A DNA stretch of 64,000 nucleotides from Nitrospira sp. (GCA_030123605.1 CP126123.1:558001-622000); one strand, 5' to 3'; positions 1-8,081 are shown, numbered from the stretch's first letter. Program-made: numbers and translations. The notes: generated from the sequence alone by a model not told the origin.

Positions 1-164
1 CTTCCGATCGCACCGGAGAGTTTCAACCGACCGTTCTCAATGCTGGCGCTGAAAGTCGGGTGCAGGGCTGCGGACGACGTCGTGGGTAGGTGACGAGGGA
101 TGCAGAGAAACGCGATCACGGTGAGTGCGAGGAGTCCTGCTCCGAGAATCATTCCGCGCGACAT
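1..164 (-). CDS. 5' end of an exported hypothetical protein (truncated by window edge)
   Basis: A minus-strand reading frame opens at the ATG at 164 and runs off the left edge after 54 codons, so only the N-terminus is visible. It starts MSRGMILGAGLLALTVIAFL, a basic residue followed by a hydrophobic stretch typical of a signal peptide or membrane anchor. After a short Thr/Ser/Ala-rich linker it ends with ENGRLKLSGAIG. That last phrase resembles the start of BON/OmpA-type periplasmic repeats, but this is only a hint. AAGGA lies about 8 bases before the ATG. Function unknown. Confidence 0.55.
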   Translation of the reverse strand, partial: MSRGMILGAGLLALTVIAFLCIPRHLPTTSSAALHPTFSASIENGRLKLSGAIG

Positions 165-500
165 GCGCAAATCCTTAGTGTCCTAATCATGAGCTCCCGC
201 CTGTGGCATTGAGCCTTCGGAGGGGCGGCGCCAAATCGAGACCTCGAGTGATACTTGATTAAAGTCATGGGCGCAATTTCACCCTTCGGCATCTCCATTG
301 ATGGGAGGGTACCACATCGCTCAGACTCATGCTAGCCCGCATTATTCGTGCAGGTTCCGTTCGGGCGAGACGGCCCGTGCTTGAGTGAGATCGTCCGTGC
401 TCTCGGCTTGCAGTGGCCTCGGGGCATCTGCTATTCTCGATCCGCTTTTCGTCCGACATTTTTCCCACCCACACGATAAGAAAAGTTGAAGGAGTTCATC
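165..500. other. Intergenic region between divergent genes
   Basis: No gene is seen in this 336-base stretch between the minus-strand gene ending at 164 and purH. It holds a plausible purH promoter (408-437). There is also a weak minus-strand candidate for the left gene: TTGCGC at 276-271, a 17-base spacer, and TATCAC at 253-248. Long ORFs crossing it on the minus strand are shadows of purH. Confidence 0.6.
408..437 (+). promoter_or_regulatory. Putative sigma-70 promoter of purH
   Basis: TTGCAG (408-413) and TATTCT (432-437) are separated by 18 bases, giving a start about 57 bases before the purH ATG. Spacing is acceptable and each hexamer has two mismatches to consensus. Confidence 0.35.
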
Positions 501-2054
501 ATGGCCAGCATTGCGCGGGCACTGATCAGTGTTTCTGACAAGACCGGAGTCGTGGACATGGCCAAGGGGTTGGCGGCCCTCGGCGCCGAAATTCTTTCCA
601 CCGGAGGAACTGCGAAGGCTTTGCGGGAAGCGGGCGTGGCGGTCACCGATGTCGCCGCCTATACGGGTTCGCCGGAGATCCTGGACGGCCGCGTGAAGAC
701 GTTGCATCCGAAGATTCACGGCGGGCTCCTCGGTCGACGCCGGGTGCCGGATCATGTGGCTCAGATGCAGCAACATGGCATCGGCAACATCGATGTGGTG
801 GTGGTCAACCTCTACCCCTTCGAAGCCACCATTGCCAAGCCCTCTTGTCCCTTCGAAGAGGCGATTGAAAATATCGACATCGGCGGGCCGTCCATGTTGC
901 GTTCCGCGGCCAAGAACCATGAGGACGTGTTGGTTCTCGTCGATCCGACCGACTACGGCCGCGTGTTGGATGCCTTGAAGGCCGGGTCGGTCACGCCGGC
1001 GTTGCGTCGCGAACTCGCTATGAAGGTGTTTCAACATACGGCTCGATACGACAGTCTGATTGCTGGCTATCTGGAGAAGCAGGCGCAGGGGAGCGGGATG
1101 AAATTTCCGGCGATTTTGTCGTTGCAGTTCGAGCGGGTGGAAACCCTGCGGTACGGAGAGAATCCTCACCAGCAAGGTGCGTTCTACCGTGAACTCAACG
1201 CCACAGAGCCGGCCGTGTCGCGTGGAAAAATCCTGCACGGCAAGGCCATGTCGTACAATAATTTTCTCGACTCGAATTCGGCGCTTGAACTGGTCAAGGA
1301 ATTCGACCAGACGGCCGTCGCGATCATCAAACACAACAATCCCTGCGGTTGCGCGCTCGGCACGACGCCGGTCGAGGCATACGTCAAGGCGCGCGCGACC
1401 GATCCCGTGTCGGCCTTCGGCGGCGTGATCGCGTTCAACCGGCCGGTGGATCTGGCGGCGGCGAAGGAAATCACCTCGACCTTTGTCGAAGTCGTCATCG
1501 CGCCGAGTTTTGCCGACGAAGCACTGACGGAATTGAAGCGCAAGAAAGACATTCGCCTGTTGGAAATCGGTCCTCTCACGAAGGCGACCGCCGAAGGGTA
1601 CGACCTCAAGAAATTGGTGGGCGGTCTGATCGTGCAGGATCGTGATTTGGGTGTGCTCACGGACATCAAGGCCCTGGCTGTGCCGACCGCGCGAAAACCG
1701 ACCGAAGAGGAATATGCCGCCTGTGCCTTCGCCTGGGTGGTCTGCAAACATGTGAAGTCCAACGCCATCGTCTATGGCAAACCCGGCGAGATCGTGGGGA
1801 TCGGCGCAGGACAGATGAGCCGGGTGGACTCCGTGAAGCTCGCCGGCATGAAGGCTCAGTCGTCGGTGAAGGGCTGTGTGATGGCGTCCGATGCGTTCTT
1901 CCCGTTCCGTGACGGGATCGACGCCGCGGCACAGGCCGGGATCACCTGCGTGATTCAGCCGGGCGGTTCCATCCGCGATGCCGAGGTGACCAAGGCGGTG
2001 GATGAGCATGGGATGGCGATGATACTCACGGGTATGCGCCACTTCCGCCATTGA
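501..2054 (+). CDS. purH: Bifunctional AICAR formyltransferase / IMP cyclohydrolase
   Basis: PurH carries out the last two steps of de novo purine synthesis: formylation of AICAR with 10-formyl-THF, then cyclisation to IMP. The 517-residue protein has the usual length. The N-terminal third is the MGS-like cyclohydrolase domain ([25 protein letters not shown]). The rest is the transformylase, with LRYGENPHQ and the catalytic Lys-His pair in KHNNPCG (about residues 277-278). I chose the ATG at 501 because GAAGGAG (488-494) sits 6 bases upstream. An in-frame TTG at 486 lies upstream of that SD and is rejected. purD follows 214 bases downstream, so the two purine genes are adjacent but separated by a dispersed repeat. 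Confidence 0.97.
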   Translation: MASIARALISVSDKTGVVDMAKGLAALGAEILSTGGTAKALREAGVAVTDVAAYTGSPEILDGRVKTLHPKIHGGLLGRRRVPDHVAQMQQHGIGNIDVVVVNLYPFEATIAKPSCPFEEAIENIDIGGPSMLRSAAKNHEDVLVLVDPTDYGRVLDALKAGSVTPALRRELAMKVFQHTARYDSLIAGYLEKQAQGSGMKFPAILSLQFERVETLRYGENPHQQGAFYRELNATEPAVSRGKILHGKAMSYNNFLDSNSALELVKEFDQTAVAIIKHNNPCGCALGTTPVEAYVKARATDPVSAFGGVIAFNRPVDLAAAKEITSTFVEVVIAPSFADEALTELKRKKDIRLLEIGPLTKATAEGYDLKKLVGGLIVQDRDLGVLTDIKALAVPTARKPTEEEYAACAFAWVVCKHVKSNAIVYGKPGEIVGIGAGQMSRVDSVKLAGMKAQSSVKGCVMASDAFFPFRDGIDAAAQAGITCVIQPGGSIRDAEVTKAVDEHGMAMILTGMRHFRH

Positions 2055-2069
2055 CGGAGGTTGAAACGG

Positions 2070-2179
2070 GCCTCCAACTTCGTTCTCGGCTCGAAAAAAT
2101 CCTCAACGTAGCCCAGAGGCTACGCCTCCGGTTTTTTCTTGCCTGCGGCCTTGTTGGAAAGCCTGTTTGATCATCCTCG
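2070..2179 (+). repeat. Dispersed intergenic repeat, copy 1 (forward)
   Basis: The purH-purD gap holds an element that recurs, reverse-complemented, at 16661-16779. Shared blocks in order are GTTCTCG-CTCG, AATCCTC-ACGTAGC, GCTACGCCTCCGGTT, TTGCCT, TGCGGCCTTG, and CTGTTTGATCATCC (the other copy has CAGTTTGAGCATCC). The centre GTAGCCCAGAGGCTAC can form a hairpin. No ORF is evident. It looks like a mobile or structural intergenic element. Boundaries are approximate. Confidence 0.7.
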
Positions 2180-2268
2180 GCAGAGCGAAGGCGTATGCTC
2201 ATGATTTTTTTGAGGCTGTAAATCCTGTATCGGATCCGTCTCCCATCATTTCAACTAAAGGTTGAGCT

Positions 2269-3546
2269 GTGAAGATTCTTGTCGTCGGGAGCGGTGGGCG
2301 TGAACATGCGTTGGTCTGGAAGATCGCCCGGAGCCCGCGGAAGCCGCGGATTTATTGCGCGCCGGGCAATGCCGGCATCGAAGGCCTCGCCGCCTGTGTG
2401 CCGATCAAGGCCGACGACATCATCCAGCTTAAGGAATTTGCTCTCAAGGAGCAGATCGACCTCACGGTAGTCGGCCCCGAAGCACCGTTGGCCCTCGGCA
2501 TTGCGGATGAGTTTCGGAAGGCTCGGCTGAAAATTTTCGGTCCGACCAAAGCCGCCGCGCGGCTGGAATCCAGCAAGAGTTTTTCCAAAGACATCATGGC
2601 GACCAATCACATCCCGACCGCCGCATCACGTAGCTTCGAGCAGATGGAGCAGGCGCTGACCTATCTCGACGCCCAACCCGTTCCCATCGTGGTGAAGGCG
2701 GACGGGCTTGCGCAAGGTAAAGGCGTGGTGGTGGCGACGACGCGAGAGGAAGCCAAACAGGCCGTCCGTGACGCGATGGAAAAATCCGTCTTCGGCGAGG
2801 CCGGGCATCGGGTGTTGATCGAAGAGTTTCTCGATGGCGAAGAATTGACCGTCATGGCCTTCACGGACGGAAAGACCGTCATTCCCATGGTGCCGGCCCA
2901 GGACCACAAGCGGGTGGGGGATGGGGATATCGGTCCCAACACCGGCGGGATGGGCGCCTATGCCCCGGCGCCCATCGGGACCGCCTCTCTCCGTGAGCAG
3001 GTCACGCGCCAGGTACTCCAGCCGACGGTCGATGCGTTGGCTCGCCTCGGTTGTCCCTTTCAGGGGGTTCTCTACGCAGGCCTCATGATCGTGAAGGGTA
3101 CGCCGTACGTCCTCGAGTTCAACGCCCGCATGGGCGATCCCGAAACCCAAGTCGTGTTGCCGCTGTTGAAGACGGATCTGGTCGAGATCATGGAAGCGGT
3201 GGTCGATCATCGCCTTGATCAGTTGGCGGTCGAATGGCACCATGATACGGCGGTCTGTGTGGTGATGACCTCACCGGGATATCCTGGTCCCTACCGGACC
3301 GGCCTTCCTATTCATGGACTGACCGATCAATCTGCCGATTCGCACCTCGCCGTGTTCCACGCCGGAACGAAGCGGGATGCGGCGCGCGTGGTGACAGCCG
3401 GTGGGCGGGTCCTGGCCGTGACTGCCTGGGGACCGTCCTTGCTTGCCGCCAGAGATCAGGTCTACAACGCCGTTCCCTCGATTCTATTCGACGGGCGACA
3501 TTACCGAACCGACATCGCGCATCGCGCTCTGCAACCCAAGACCTGA
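2269..3546 (+). CDS. purD: Phosphoribosylamine--glycine ligase (GAR synthetase)
   Basis: PurD joins glycine to phosphoribosylamine with ATP, the second step of purine synthesis. The 425-residue protein shows the family hallmarks: N-terminal GSGGREHAL, the ATP-grasp lysine loop KADGLAQGKGVVV, NTGGMGAY, and FNARMGDPETQ near the metal site. Length matches the usual 420-430 residues. Translation starts at GTG 2269, with AAAGG about 6-8 bases upstream. The next gene, tsaC, begins 19 bases after the stop, so purD and tsaC are probably co-transcribed. The upstream gap holds the dispersed repeat, and no clear purD promoter is seen. Confidence 0.96.
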   Translation: MKILVVGSGGREHALVWKIARSPRKPRIYCAPGNAGIEGLAACVPIKADDIIQLKEFALKEQIDLTVVGPEAPLALGIADEFRKARLKIFGPTKAAARLESSKSFSKDIMATNHIPTAASRSFEQMEQALTYLDAQPVPIVVKADGLAQGKGVVVATTREEAKQAVRDAMEKSVFGEAGHRVLIEEFLDGEELTVMAFTDGKTVIPMVPAQDHKRVGDGDIGPNTGGMGAYAPAPIGTASLREQVTRQVLQPTVDALARLGCPFQGVLYAGLMIVKGTPYVLEFNARMGDPETQVVLPLLKTDLVEIMEAVVDHRLDQLAVEWHHDTAVCVVMTSPGYPGPYRTGLPIHGLTDQSADSHLAVFHAGTKRDAARVVTAGGRVLAVTAWGPSLLAARDQVYNAVPSILFDGRHYRTDIAHRALQPKT

Positions 3547-3565
3547 TCCGGCTTCACGTCCGCAC

Positions 3566-4213
3566 ATGGCCCTCCTGCTTCCCTTCACTGAGCAGACTTG
3601 CGTTGCGATCCTGCCCGAGGTCCGTCGGGTATTGGCTGCGCAGGGTGTCATTGCGCTTCCCACCGAGACTCACTATGGCTTGGCGGTTCGGCCCACGCAG
3701 GAGCCGGCGTTGCGCCGTCTTGTCGAGGTGAAGGGGAGGCCGGCCGAGAAGCCGATTCTGGTGTTGATCGGCAACCGCGACCAGCTTGCGCAACTGGTCG
3801 AATCGATTCCGCCGGCCGCCGCCCTCCTGATGAATCTCTTCTGGCCCGGTCCCTTGACCATCGTCGTTCCTGCCGCGTCCGGGCTGTCACCCTTGCTCAC
3901 GGCCGGGACCGGAACGATCGGGATTCGGTGTTCTCCGCTGGTTCAGCTCCGGACGCTGTTGGAAGAGACCGGTCCCTTGACCGGAACCAGTGCAAACCGG
4001 TCGTCCGAACCGGCGCTGGACAGTGCCGAGGATGTTCAGCGCTCGCTGGGGTCGGCACTCGACGCGATTTTGGACGGAGGTCGCACACCCGGTGGCCCGG
4101 CTTCCACCATTGTGGATGCGTGCGGCCATCCGCGTCTGTTGCGAAGCGGAGCCTTGTCAAGCGATGTGATTCGCGCCGCGCTCGAGTCACAAGGCTACAC
4201 ACTTTCATCATGA
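3566..4213 (+). CDS. tsaC: L-threonylcarbamoyladenylate synthase (TsaC/YrdC)
   Basis: TsaC makes threonylcarbamoyl-AMP from threonine, bicarbonate and ATP for the t6A37 modification of ANN-decoding tRNAs. The 215-residue protein is a single YrdC domain without the extra Sua5 domain. Motifs include LPTETHYGLAVR, KGRPAEKPI, PGPLTIV, TGTSAN and GGPASTIVD. I place the start at ATG 3566, which gives MALLLPFTEQ. The longer frame from 3443 overlaps purD by about 100 bases and adds non-family sequence. No strong SD is visible, so translation may depend on coupling with purD, which ends 19 bases upstream. Confidence 0.9.
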   Translation: MALLLPFTEQTCVAILPEVRRVLAAQGVIALPTETHYGLAVRPTQEPALRRLVEVKGRPAEKPILVLIGNRDQLAQLVESIPPAAALLMNLFWPGPLTIVVPAASGLSPLLTAGTGTIGIRCSPLVQLRTLLEETGPLTGTSANRSSEPALDSAEDVQRSLGSALDAILDGGRTPGGPASTIVDACGHPRLLRSGALSSDVIRAALESQGYTLSS

Positions 4214-4238
4214 TTTGAGGGTCGGTTATCGGTATAAT
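4211..4238 (+). promoter_or_regulatory. Putative promoter of the coiled-coil lipoprotein gene
   Basis: A perfect -10 TATAAT lies at 4233-4238. A weak -35 (TGATTT, 4211-4216) is 16 bases upstream and overlaps the tsaC stop. The start would fall near 4245, giving a leader of about 17 bases containing GGGAGG. Confidence 0.45.
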
Positions 4239-4261
4239 CCGCCCCCATGGGAGGATCGTCT

Positions 4262-4717
4262 ATGTCCATTCGTTCAGGTCGCGCGGTGATGGGATTGTCG
4301 GTGTTCGGACTCGGCGCCATGCTCATGCTCACAGGATGTGATTTCTGGCCGCCGGCGTTGCAGGCTCAAATCGAACAGTTGCGCTCCGAGGCTCAACAGG
4401 CCGCGGCGGACAAGGCCCTGCTCCAGAATCAGCTCAATGCGGCGAACAAGGCGAAGGAAGAACTGCAAATTCGCGTGGAAGATTTGACGCGCGTGAACAA
4501 GGAGAAGTCGGCGATGATCGCCAACTTGGAACATACCCTCGCCGCCGCGAGGGAACGGGCTGCGAAGACGGCAAAAAACAGTGCGACGAAGCCGGCAACG
4601 AAAGCGGTCGTGAAGAAGTCCGTCCCACCTACATCCAAACCGGCGGCGAAATCAACCCGCAAACCGGTGAGTCCTAAGAAAACAAAACCAGCTTCCGTCA
4701 AGCCACCCACCCCGTAA
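4262..4717 (+). CDS. Coiled-coil lipoprotein with basic Lys/Pro-rich tail
   Basis: This 151-residue protein starts with a signal peptide and a clean lipobox, LTGC, at about residues 24-27, so it should be a lipid-anchored envelope protein. Residues 35-100 form a strongly predicted coiled coil (QAQIEQLRSEAQQ, LLQNQLNAANKAKEEL). The last 50 residues are Lys/Pro/Ala/Thr-rich (KKSVPPTSKPAAKSTRKP), a type of tail that may reach peptidoglycan or nucleic acid. I chose ATG 4262 because GGGAGG (4249-4254) is 7 bases upstream. An in-frame ATG at 4247 overlaps that SD and would lie at the 5' end of a transcript from the 4233-4238 promoter. Exact function is unknown. Confidence 0.75.
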   Translation: MSIRSGRAVMGLSVFGLGAMLMLTGCDFWPPALQAQIEQLRSEAQQAAADKALLQNQLNAANKAKEELQIRVEDLTRVNKEKSAMIANLEHTLAAARERAAKTAKNSATKPATKAVVKKSVPPTSKPAAKSTRKPVSPKKTKPASVKPPTP

Positions 4718-4769
4718 CACTCGTCAGCAGATCAAGGGGCCGTGACCCTGCGTCCGACCTGAACGGTAT

Positions 4770-4793
4770 AGGCCGCCTTGAAGGAACGGCCTT
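4770..4793. terminator. Possible hairpin terminator between convergent genes
   Basis: AGGCCG (4770-4775) and CGGCCT pair around a CCTTGAAGG core, forming a stem between the lipoprotein gene and fmdB. There is no clear T-run on either side, so this may be only an mRNA 3'-end structure. Confidence 0.3.
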
Positions 4794-4844
4794 GCCGCTC
4801 GGGGGTGAGTGCGAACGACGACAATGCCTTCTGCACCAAAGCGA

Positions 4845-5249
4845 TCAGGTCGCTGCGGAAGATGAAGATGAGGAATTCGAACTTGGGGTGCCGGTGCTTG
4901 ATGCGCCGGACCCGGACGAGGTTGTCGAACCGGCCTGCGCAGACGATGTTGCGGCGGCGGGCGCTGCGGCAGGAGCCGTACCCGCTGCGTCGGTGGAGGC
5001 AGGAGTTTTCGTCTTGTCGGTCTCGGCTGCCGGTTTTTCGGTCGACTCACTTCCCGCACCGGGTTTCATCTTGTCCGAATAATCGGTGATATACCACCCG
5101 CTGCCTTTGAACATGATGGCGGGCGGTGAGATCAACTTCATGACCACCTTGCCGCAACGGGTACATTCTTTGACGGGCTCGTCCTTGATGCTTTGTTTCA
5201 CTTCAAAGCGGTAGGCGCAACTGGTACATTGGTACTCATAAATTGGCAC
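4845..5249 (-). CDS. FmdB-family zinc-ribbon protein with low-complexity tail
   Basis: The first 45 residues are a typical FmdB/CxxC regulatory zinc ribbon: MPIYEYQCTSCAYRFEV, then CTRCGK. The four cysteines should bind one zinc, and FKGSGWYITDY follows as in this family. The remaining ~70 residues are Ala/Thr/Ser/Gly-rich and end in a serine run, which looks disordered. The start is GTG 5249 with GAGGAGGAG about 7 bases upstream. FmdB-like proteins are proposed to be regulatory but their role is poorly defined. The gene ends a minus-strand row with aspC, coaD and rsmD, 143 bases after aspC. Confidence 0.85.
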   Translation of the reverse strand: MPIYEYQCTSCAYRFEVKQSIKDEPVKECTRCGKVVMKLISPPAIMFKGSGWYITDYSDKMKPGAGSESTEKPAAETDKTKTPASTDAAGTAPAAAPAAATSSAQAGSTTSSGSGASSTGTPSSNSSSSSSAAT

Positions 5250-5392
5250 GAGATTCTCCTCCTCTTCTCACACCGACCTCATCAATCGTCACCGTTGCTC
5301 CCTCTGCTTCCTCGATTCAACAGGGTGCGCTCATCTCCATCGCCTCGATTCAACCGAAATCAAGAGGGGAAGGCGTCGAGGTGCTGCGGCAG

Positions 5393-6586
5393 TCACGACA
5401 AACGGCGGAGCGCCGCCTCAATCCGAGCGAGGCCTCGCTCAATGGCCTCCATGGCCGTCGCATAGGACAGGCGAATATGGACCCCGCTTCCGAACGGCTC
5501 TCCTGGAACGACCGCGACTTGGGCCTCGTTGAGCAAATAGGTGGCCAGCTGAGCTGCGGAACCGATCGGTTGATCCTTCCAGCGCCGAGACAGCAGGGCG
5601 CCGACGTTCGGGAACGCATAGAAGGCTCCCGTCGGCATGCGGCAGGTGACACCGGGCATCTTATTGAGTCGCTCGACCATCACGCGCCGGCGTCGGTCGA
5701 ATTCCGCCACCATGGTTTTGGTGAAGGGAGCCCCCTGCCGAAGCGCGGCTACTGCGGCTTTCTGCGAGATCGAACAGGGATTCGAGGTGCTTTGACTTTG
5801 GATATTGGCCATGGCCGTCAGCAAGTCCTTCGGGCCGGCGGCGTACCCGATCCGCCAACCGGTCATGGCATAGGCCTTCGAGACTCCGTTGATGATGACG
5901 GTTCTGGCGGCTACTTCCGGACTCAAGGCCGCGATGCTGATATGTTGGACGCCGTCGTAGAGGACTTTCTCGTAAATCTCGTCCGAAATGATGACGAGGT
6001 CATGGCGCAACGCCGTGGTCGCGATCCCTTCGAGGGTGTTCCGATCGTAGGTGGTGCCGGTCGGATTACAGGGACTGTTGACGATGATGGCTTTGGTCCG
6101 TGGGGTGATGGCGGCTTCGAGCGCGTCCGGACTGATCGTGTATCCCTCTTGCTCCTGCGTCGGCAGCAGAACCGGGGTGGCGTCGTTCAGCAGGGTCTGG
6201 TCCTGGTACGAGACCCAAAAGGGGACCGGAATGATCAACTCATCGCCCGCTTCCAGGAGCGCTTCCGCGAGATTGTACAGCGAATGTTTCGCACCGCAAG
6301 AGACGAGAATCTGCGATTTGTCGTACGTGAGCCCCTGCTCGGCCTTCAATTTCTCCGCAATCGCGCCACGCAATTCGTCGATGCCGGACGAGGGGGTATA
6401 TTTCGTGAACCCGGCACGAATAGCGGCCTCTGCCGCTGCCTTTACCGGTTCGGGCGTATCGAAGTCCGGTTCTCCGGACGCAAAATCGATGACGTCGATC
6501 CCTTGTGCCGCCATCGCCTTCGCGGTGGCTGTAATGCTCAGGGTCGGGGAGGGGACGATTCGTCCGGCACGGGCTGCGAGTTTCAT
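5393..6586 (-). CDS. aspC: Pyridoxal-phosphate aspartate aminotransferase (class I, subgroup Ib)
   Basis: This 397-residue enzyme should exchange amino groups between aspartate and 2-oxoglutarate in the cytoplasm. Family motifs are present: GEPDFDTPE, SGIDELR, NSPCNPTGTTY, DEIYEKVLYDG, the PLP-lysine segment NGVSKAYAMTGWRIGY, and the C-terminal substrate arginine in HIRLSYA. The fold is of the thermophile/Rhizobium type rather than E. coli AspC. Its ATG (6584-6586) overlaps the coaD stop by 4 bases (ATGA), which suggests translational coupling in an rsmD-coaD-aspC operon. Substrate choice (Asp versus Glu/prephenate) cannot be settled from sequence alone. Confidence 0.93.
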   Translation of the reverse strand: MKLAARAGRIVPSPTLSITATAKAMAAQGIDVIDFASGEPDFDTPEPVKAAAEAAIRAGFTKYTPSSGIDELRGAIAEKLKAEQGLTYDKSQILVSCGAKHSLYNLAEALLEAGDELIIPVPFWVSYQDQTLLNDATPVLLPTQEQEGYTISPDALEAAITPRTKAIIVNSPCNPTGTTYDRNTLEGIATTALRHDLVIISDEIYEKVLYDGVQHISIAALSPEVAARTVIINGVSKAYAMTGWRIGYAAGPKDLLTAMANIQSQSTSNPCSISQKAAVAALRQGAPFTKTMVAEFDRRRRVMVERLNKMPGVTCRMPTGAFYAFPNVGALLSRRWKDQPIGSAAQLATYLLNEAQVAVVPGEPFGSGVHIRLSYATAMEAIERGLARIEAALRRLS

Positions 6587-7071
6587 CCTTTCAAGCTCCG
6601 AATTCGTTCTTGGAGTCGTCTGGCCACTTCGGGATGCACAAAATCTTGGAGCGGCCCGCCGTGGCTGGCGACATCCTTAATGATGGTGGAGGACAGGTAC
6701 GAGAATTCTTCGCTGGGCATGAGAAAGACCGTTTCGACCGTTTCCGCGAGTTTTCGGTTGATGAGCGCCATCTGAAATTCGTGCTCGAAATCGGAAATGG
6801 CCCGTAAGCCGCGTAGGACGGCATGGGCGCCGCTTTTCCGCACGAAATCCACCAGCAGCCCCTCGAATGTCGTGACGTCCAGGTTGGGGAGGTCCTTTGT
6901 GACCAAGCTGACCATCTCGAGGCGTTCCTGCAGATTGAAGAGCGGATGCTTGCTTGGATTGGGTGCTACCGCCACGATGACTTTCTCGAACATTCGGAAT
7001 CCACGCCGGATGATGTCGCTGTGCCCATGCGTGATCGGATCGAACGTACCGGGGTAGACCGCAATTTTCAT
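6583..7071 (-). CDS. coaD: Phosphopantetheine adenylyltransferase
   Basis: CoaD transfers AMP from ATP to 4'-phosphopantetheine, the penultimate step of CoA synthesis. The 162-residue protein has the standard length. It carries the nucleotidyltransferase signature GTFDPITHGHSD with the HxGH motif, plus RGLRAISDFEHEFQMA and SSTIIKDVASHGG. I start it at ATG 7071 (MKIAVYPGTF). A longer frame reaches 7236 but would run deep into rsmD. Its ATG overlaps the rsmD stop by 4 bases, and its stop overlaps the aspC ATG by 4 bases. Confidence 0.96.
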   Translation of the reverse strand: MKIAVYPGTFDPITHGHSDIIRRGFRMFEKVIVAVAPNPSKHPLFNLQERLEMVSLVTKDLPNLDVTTFEGLLVDFVRKSGAHAVLRGLRAISDFEHEFQMALINRKLAETVETVFLMPSEEFSYLSSTIIKDVASHGGPLQDFVHPEVARRLQERIRSLKG

Positions 7072-7640
7072 GAGGACCGCACTACTTCCGATGTGACCTG
7101 AAATCGTGTCAGCGCTGTGTCTCCATAGTCGTACCGCTTCACCTGTGACAACGGCCCAATGATTGGCGGAATCGTCGCATTCCGCCCATGCTCCAGGATG
7201 ACGACGGCATCGTCTGCCAGCCATTGCCTGTCCCATTCCCGTGCTGATTCGATCAACTCAGGCGTCAGGTGGTAGGGTGGATCGCAGAAGACGATGTCGT
7301 AGGGACCGGACGACTGGACCTCACGACGGAAAAATTGAACGACCTGGAACGCGCAGATGGTGGCATGCTGCTGCAACCCGCACTGGTGAAGGTTGGACTG
7401 CACCAGCCGAAGCGCCTCCCGGTCGGCTTCGACGAACGTCACATGTGTTGCTCCGCGACTCAGCGCCTCAATTCCGATCGACCCCGTACCGGCATAGAGG
7501 TCGAGCACGCGGGCTCCCACGGTGCGGTCGCCAAGGATCGAAAAGAGGGCTTCTTTCACGCGATCGGACGTAGGACGGATGCCATATCCTCTGGGAGCAC
7601 GCAACCGGCGGCCCCGATGAACCCCTGAGATGACACGCAT
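7068..7640 (-). CDS. rsmD: 16S rRNA (guanine966-N2)-methyltransferase
   Basis: RsmD methylates G966 of 16S rRNA using SAM. The 190-residue protein has the SAM-binding motif DLYAGTGSIGIEALSRGA, the acidic loop VEADREA, and the catalytic N-MTase motif CDPPY. The N-terminus MRVISGVHRGRRL with RPTSDRVKEALF is typical of the family and fixes the start at ATG 7640, so an upstream extension to 7697 is rejected. It heads the rsmD-coaD-aspC operon; rsmD-coaD adjacency is common in bacteria. A promoter candidate is at 7688-7717. Confidence 0.95.
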   Translation of the reverse strand: MRVISGVHRGRRLRAPRGYGIRPTSDRVKEALFSILGDRTVGARVLDLYAGTGSIGIEALSRGATHVTFVEADREALRLVQSNLHQCGLQQHATICAFQVVQFFRREVQSSGPYDIVFCDPPYHLTPELIESAREWDRQWLADDAVVILEHGRNATIPPIIGPLSQVKRYDYGDTALTRFQVTSEVVRSS

Positions 7641-7687
7641 GATCGTAATCAGGTGAGAGGCATTCGCTGTCGACCGAACAGTCAAAG

Positions 7688-7717
7688 AATCTAACACAGC
7701 GTTTTTGAAAGGGTCAA
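7688..7717 (-). promoter_or_regulatory. Putative promoter of rsmD-coaD-aspC
   Basis: On the minus strand TTGACC (7717-7712) and TAGATT (7693-7688) are 18 bases apart, ending about 48 bases before the rsmD ATG. Both hexamers are close to sigma-70 consensus. Confidence 0.45.
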
Positions 7718-7765
7718 GGTAAGTGAGCGCAAAGCCTATGTTGTATCACGGCGGAGAGGGGTTCG

Positions 7766-7787
7766 CTCCCCGCCGCGGGGCGGGGAG
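7766..7787. other. Very GC-rich perfect hairpin
   Basis: CTCCCCGCC (7766-7774) and GGCGGGGAG (7779-7787) form a 9-bp stem with loop GCGG. It lies between divergent transcription units and lacks a T-run, so its role is unclear. It might insulate the two promoters or mark the end of an unseen RNA. Confidence 0.4.
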
Positions 7788-7817
7788 TGCTGTCACCGTC
7801 GAGGAGGAGTTCACGCT

Positions 7818-7846
7818 TTGACGCGTGAGAGGTGGCTCGTTATAAT
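7818..7846 (+). promoter_or_regulatory. Near-consensus sigma-70 promoter with palindromes over -35 and -10
   Basis: TTGACG (7818-7823) and a perfect TATAAT (7841-7846) are exactly 17 bases apart, the best plus-strand promoter in the window. The -35 lies within the inverted repeat TCACGC-N6-GCGTGA (7811-7828). The -10 lies within GGCTCG-N8-CGAGCC (7834-7853). The start would be near 7853. The dyads suggest operator control, but no regulator gene is adjacent. Confidence 0.65.
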
Positions 7847-7865
7847 GCGAGCCGTGTCAACATTC

Positions 7866-7905
7866 GGTTTGCAGGTGCTGAGGAGGCGGCCGATGTGTGC
7901 AAACC
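7866..7905 (+). promoter_or_regulatory. Hairpin enclosing the SD and start codon of the small ORF
   Basis: GGTTTGCA (7866-7873) and TGCAAACC (7898-7905) pair perfectly over 8 bp. The loop contains GAGGAGG (7879-7885) and the ATG at 7893. The outer TTCGGT (7863-7868) could instead pair with ACCGAA (7926-7931). This looks like a switchable, translation-occluding leader. Confidence 0.45.
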
Positions 7906-8081
7906 TTTCCATCGCCAGACCAACTACCGAACAGACCCGGGTGAGGAGAGAGTTATCGAGCCGCAACCGGTTGAGCTTCGCGGGCCGCGAGGCTCTTTCT
8001 CCGATTGGCCGAAATCGTCCGATCGATGATGGCCCCACAATTAATACATTTCCAAGCGTAGAAAATAAGGAAGAAATCTGA
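7893..8081 (+). CDS. Possible 62-residue small protein (or coding part of a leader RNA)
   Basis: The frame starts at ATG 7893 with an excellent SD (GAGGAGG, 7 bases upstream) and follows the strong promoter at 7818-7846. The predicted peptide starts MCANLSIARPTTEQTRVRRE, is basic in its first half and acidic at the end (SVENKEEI). It has no membrane segment and no motif I recognise. Its last 129 bases overlap, antisense, the zinc-ribbon gene at 7953-8126, which limits what its sequence can say about selection. It may be a real small protein, or this may be a regulatory RNA with a fortuitous ORF. Confidence 0.35.
   Translation: MCANLSIARPTTEQTRVRRELSSRNRLSFAGREALSPIGRNRPIDDGPTINTFPSVENKEEI

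Noticed and set aside
342-2051. 569-codon open frame on the minus strand opposite purH
   Set aside because: It lies opposite an unmistakable purH, is rich in His/Arg/Gly as antisense shadows of GC-rich genes are, and has no recognisable motif.
5243-6775. 510-codon plus-strand open frame across aspC
   Set aside because: It is antisense to aspC and coaD, both well supported, and shows no family signature or SD.
7741-7800. GTTCGCTCC within a GC-rich stretch as a possible tRNA T-arm
   Set aside because: No acceptor stem, D-arm or anticodon arm can be fitted around it; it is part of a simple GC hairpin.
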